Source of the DNA: Clostridia bacterium
Lineage (GTDB): Bacteria; Bacillota_A; Clostridia; Oscillospirales; Acutalibacteraceae
Reading direction: 5' to 3'
DNA: 15,655 nt
Assembly: GCA_024699005.1 (NCBI GenBank)
Contig: JAILQN010000114.1
Span: forward strand, 1 to 15,655
A model generated the notes under the pieces. The model was not told the DNA's origin, did no database searches, and worked only from the letters and a program-made list of their open reading frames with translations. The position numbers were made by a program, and so were the translations under genes. Below are positions 13,799 through 15,655 of this stretch, piece by piece (the first letter of the stretch is position 1; the number at the start of each line of letters is the position of its first letter).

Positions 13799-13913
13799 CG
13801 CGCGTCGCCGGCGCGACGGCTGCCGGTAAAGCGTGTTTCATATTGTTGCGGGCCGGACCTCCGACCCGGCGTTAAAGATCGCCCGGTTTTCCGCGAAGGT
13901 GGAAAAATATATC

Positions 13914-13942
13914 AAAAACCGCCCCGTCCGGCGGTTTCTTTG
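13914..13942 (+). terminator. Rho-independent terminator after the second LRR gene
   Basis: AAACCGCC (13916-13923) pairs perfectly with GGCGGTTT (13930-13937) around a 6-base loop, preceded by an A run and followed by CTTTGTT. It lies about 120 bases after the stop. Confidence 0.8.
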
Positions 13943-13970
13943 TTGCTATCGCAGAAAATCGCCGTTTCGG

Positions 13971-13999
13971 TTGAAAAGCCGGACGGCTTGTGATATATT
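13971..13999 (+). promoter_or_regulatory. Promoter of the small dockerin gene
   Basis: TTGAAA (13971-13976) and TATATT (13994-13999) are 17 bases apart. The predicted start is near 14006, leaving a leader of about 38 bases with a strong SD. Confidence 0.6.
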
Positions 14000-14014
14000 A
14001 CAAAAGTGTAATAT
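13995..14014 (+). promoter_or_regulatory. Operator-like dyad over the -10 box and start site
   Basis: The perfect inverted repeat ATATTAC (13995-14001) and GTAATAT (14008-14014), spaced by 6 bases, overlaps the -10 box and predicted transcription start. Its placement suits a repressor site; the regulator is unknown. The TTAC...GTAA core loosely resembles BlaI/MecI-type sites, which is not enough for a family call. Confidence 0.4.
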
Positions 14015-14043
14015 TTAAAGATTCATTCGAGGAGGATATACAA

Positions 14044-14568
14044 ATGAAAAACAACACAAAAATCCTTGTAAGCGCGATCATTTCCGTCCTGCTTATCGGC
14101 ACGTTGATTTTCGCGTCCCTCGCGAGCGACGTCGTTGTTGCTCCGGATTCCGGAGAGAATGCTTCCGGCGAAGTCGTATCCGACGCAGAGCTGGTCACCG
14201 AAGACGCTTATGAGACCGGGTCCGAGGTCGCCGAGCCCGCTTCCGAAGAAGATGAGTCCGTGCTTCCCGAAAATCCGTCCGAGGACGCTTCCGATGAAGA
14301 GAGCAGCGAGACTGAGCGTGTCATCATCCTCGGCGACGTTACCGGCGACGGCAAAGTCCTTGCCGACGATGCGAGGCTTGCCCTTCGCGGTTCCGCACGT
14401 CTTGAGGTCCTTTCCGAAGCACAGCTTCTGGCTGCCGATTTCAACGGTGACGGCATCCTGAACGCGGACGATGCGAGACGCATTCTGCGTTTCTCCGCCA
14501 GGCTGCCCATTGAAGAGATCAGTGAAACTGCAAGTGAGACCGCAAGCGAAGCGGCAAGCGCGATCTGA
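14044..14568 (+). CDS. Small exported protein with acidic linker and dockerin, no catalytic domain
   Basis: A 174-residue protein. Residues 1-28 are a signal peptide or anchor (MKNNTKILVS, then a hydrophobic core ending FASLAS). Residues about 30-93 are an acidic Ser/Glu/Asp/Pro-rich linker. Residues 97-154 form a dockerin with two calcium loops, DVTGDGKVLADD (98-109) and DFNGDGILNADD (132-143), each followed by a DARxxLR helix. The tail is Ser/Glu/Ala-rich (ISETASETASEAASAI). The dockerin is close to that of the large LRR protein, with the same LADDARLALR wording. The start was chosen at 14044 because GAGGAGG lies just upstream and the signal peptide begins there; a longer frame to 13990 would cover the promoter. 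With no other domain, it may act as an adaptor, a competitor for cohesins, or a cell-surface anchor if the signal is uncleaved. Confidence 0.88.
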   Translation: MKNNTKILVSAIISVLLIGTLIFASLASDVVVAPDSGENASGEVVSDAELVTEDAYETGSEVAEPASEEDESVLPENPSEDASDEESSETERVIILGDVTGDGKVLADDARLALRGSARLEVLSEAQLLAADFNGDGILNADDARRILRFSARLPIEEISETASETASEAASAI

Positions 14569-14595
14569 TATGCGACAATACGACGGAATAATACG

Positions 14596-14623
14596 AAAAA
14601 CACGCCCGGATGGGTGTGTTTTT
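14596..14623 (+). terminator. Rho-independent terminator after the small dockerin gene
   Basis: AAAAACACGCCC (14596-14607) pairs with GGGTGTGTTTTT (14612-14623), including one G-U pair, around the loop GGAT. The 3' arm ends in a five-T run. It lies 27 bases after the stop. Confidence 0.85.
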
Positions 14624-14633
14624 CTGAATTGCG

Positions 14634-14662
14634 TTGACATATTATTCGTTTTACGGTATAAT
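14634..14662 (+). promoter_or_regulatory. Perfect-consensus sigma-A promoter
   Basis: TTGACA (14634-14639) and TATAAT (14657-14662) are exactly 17 bases apart, the ideal sigma-A arrangement. The predicted start is near 14669, only about 19 bases before the ATG at 14688. This implies strong constitutive transcription of the downstream gene. Confidence 0.88.
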
Positions 14663-14687
14663 CCGGCAGTATAAGGGGGATAAATGT

Positions 14688-15458
14688 ATGTCTGAAAGTA
14701 TTTCTGTAAAAAAGACGTTATGTGTAATGCTCTCCGTACTTCTTGTACTTACTGCGGGGCTGTTCTGCGTATCAATGGTCCGCGCCGAACCCGGCGACGC
14801 CGACGTTTCAGGCATTTCGGATCCTTCATTTTCATCAGGCGAGGAGACTTCTTCTGAGTTTTCAGGTGAAGAATCTTCGAGCGGGGAACCGGTAAGCGAA
14901 GAGCCGTCGAGTGAGGAACCTTCAAGCGAAGAACCGTCGAGTGAGGAACCTTCAAGTGAAGAACCTTCAAGCGAGGAACCTTCAAGCGAGGAGCCTCATA
15001 CCGAGCCTGCCGACGGCGCCGTTGCCGAAATATACCACTGCGCTACCGGTATGAGCCTTTCTTATTTCTTCGGTCACACCTGGATCTGTATCCGGAACGT
15101 CAGTACGGAAAAGCTCTGTATAGGTTCTCTGGAGATAGAACCGGGCAGGATGATCTCCGCCGGGCTGCATTACGGGCCGGGGCTGGATTACAACCGCGAG
15201 ATGAGACAGTTTGCCGGCAAGGGGGTCACCGCGCTCAAAGCCAGGATCGGTCCCGACGGTTTCAACGCCGCGGCGGCGGAGATGCAAAAATCCGAATGGA
15301 GCCGGTATATGGTGTTCACCCATAACTGCACAAATTTCTCCACCTCCGTCTGGTCGGCTGCGACCGGGCAGCGGATGTCTCCGTTCATATTCCCGTTCGT
15401 CGTAAAATCGCAGATGTCCTCGCGCTCGCCGGTCACCCTGTACATCGATTCGGAGTAA
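14688..15458 (+). CDS. Exported protein: SSEEP-repeat linker plus putative NlpC/P60- or LRAT-like domain
   Basis: A 256-residue protein. The signal peptide is residues 1-33, ending VRA. The acidic linker includes one SEEP and six SSEEP repeats at 70-103. The C-terminal domain (about 111-256) has His130 in FFGHTW and Cys214 in THNCTNFSTSVW, with YNRE and W204 between them. The order His first, then NC-type Cys, is that of circularly permuted NlpC/P60, LRAT or YiiX-like papain-fold enzymes (peptidases, amidases, acyltransferases), so a cell-wall or lipid-directed thiol enzyme is possible. This is a motif-level inference, not a firm family call. ATG 14688 follows AGGGGG by 8 bases; a TTG-started longer frame would begin inside the -35 box and is rejected. 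It is a single gene with its own promoter and terminator. Confidence 0.82.
   Translation: MSESISVKKTLCVMLSVLLVLTAGLFCVSMVRAEPGDADVSGISDPSFSSGEETSSEFSGEESSSGEPVSEEPSSEEPSSEEPSSEEPSSEEPSSEEPSSEEPHTEPADGAVAEIYHCATGMSLSYFFGHTWICIRNVSTEKLCIGSLEIEPGRMISAGLHYGPGLDYNREMRQFAGKGVTALKARIGPDGFNAAAAEMQKSEWSRYMVFTHNCTNFSTSVWSAATGQRMSPFIFPFVVKSQMSSRSPVTLYIDSE
14895..14996 (+). repeat. 15-bp tandem repeats encoding SSEEP
   Basis: A 102-base tract encodes SEEP followed by six SSEEP copies. Two DNA versions of the unit occur in mixed order, one with CCGTCGAGTGAG and one with CCTTCAAGCGAA wording. This suggests expansion by slippage or unequal exchange, and copy number is likely to vary between strains. Confidence 0.8.
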
Positions 15459-15500
15459 CCTGCGGCGCGTCTATGCGAAGCCTGTTGTTATATTGCACGA

Positions 15501-15530
15501 AAATATCGCCCGGAAAGGGCGATATTTCAT
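15501..15530 (+). terminator. Rho-independent terminator after the papain-like gene
   Basis: AAATATCGCCC (15501-15511) pairs perfectly with GGGCGATATTT (15517-15527) around GGAAA. The T-rich end lies in the 3' arm and is followed by CATTG. It lies about 43 bases after the stop. Confidence 0.7.
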
Positions 15531-15643
15531 TGCCCGGAGCCGCGTGAAAATCACATTCAGTCCTTTATTTTTTCAAATTATTGTGTTAAAATAAATCGCA
15601 CAATTCAATATGTGGATTTATTGAAACAATACGGAGGTAGAAA

Positions 15644-15655
15644 ATGGCTACAAAA
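15644..15655 (+). CDS. Start of a gene running off the window
   Basis: ATGGCTACAAAA (M-A-T-K) follows a strong ribosome site, CGGAGG, by seven bases. A TGTGTTAAAAT sequence at 15582-15592 could serve as an extended -10 promoter element. Four codons are too few to name a product. Confidence 0.5.

Noticed and set aside
13990..14043. Longer N-terminal extension of the small dockerin protein from 13990
   Set aside because: It would start inside the promoter; the ATG at 14044 has a strong SD and begins a proper signal peptide.
14634..14687. Longer N-terminal extension of the SSEEP protein from a TTG at 14634
   Set aside because: That TTG is the first three bases of the consensus -35 box; the ATG at 14688 has an SD and a signal peptide.

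Overview
The window looks like chromosome of an anaerobic, Gram-positive gut-type clostridium of the Oscillospiraceae/Ruminococcaceae kind. Several features point that way: GC-rich codon use with AT-rich sigma-A promoters, strong GGAGG ribosome binding sites, lipobox-type lipoproteins, a group II ECF vitamin transporter, dockerin modules, BspA-type leucine-rich repeats and a 5S rRNA of low-GC Gram-positive type. No phage, plasmid, transposase or CRISPR genes are visible.

Layout. (1) 1-670: the 3' end of an unrecognised gene with its terminator, then a gene-free stretch filled with small palindromes. (2) 673-2983, minus strand: a three-gene polar amino acid ABC importer (binding lipoprotein, permease, ATPase) with a clear promoter at 3042-3071. 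(3) 3140-3869, minus strand: a LURP-one-related (tubby-like) protein and a free-standing 5S rRNA gene with its own promoter and terminator. (4) 4004-9256, plus strand: a tight five-gene set consisting of an exported PQQ-type beta-propeller protein, EcfT, a fused double ATPase EcfA, an ECF S component, and a DUF4430 lipoprotein on a Thr/Ala/Val-rich stalk. The simplest reading is one vitamin- or cofactor-class uptake system with two extracytoplasmic accessory proteins. The substrate cannot be read from the sequence; a corrinoid is a reasonable candidate because DUF4430 resembles the transcobalamin C-terminal domain. (5) 9425-15458, plus strand: surface proteins. They are a 1011-residue BspA-type LRR protein ending in a dockerin, a shorter LRR paralogue with neither signal peptide nor dockerin, a small exported protein with an acidic linker and a dockerin but no catalytic domain, and an exported protein with an SSEEP-repeat linker and a putative NlpC/P60- or LRAT-like domain. 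A further gene starts at 15644 and runs off the window.

The most unusual layer is repeats. At least five short arrays with an exact 7-base period, built from four different heptamer families, sit between and inside genes from 3675 to 9287. One lies in frame in the second ATPase domain of EcfA, one forms its start region, and one encodes the C-terminus of the S component. A separate 81-base palindrome lies in frame in the linker between the two EcfA ATPase domains. The propeller gene has a good promoter whose predicted transcription start falls only about 3 bases before the ATG, which suggests a leaderless transcript.
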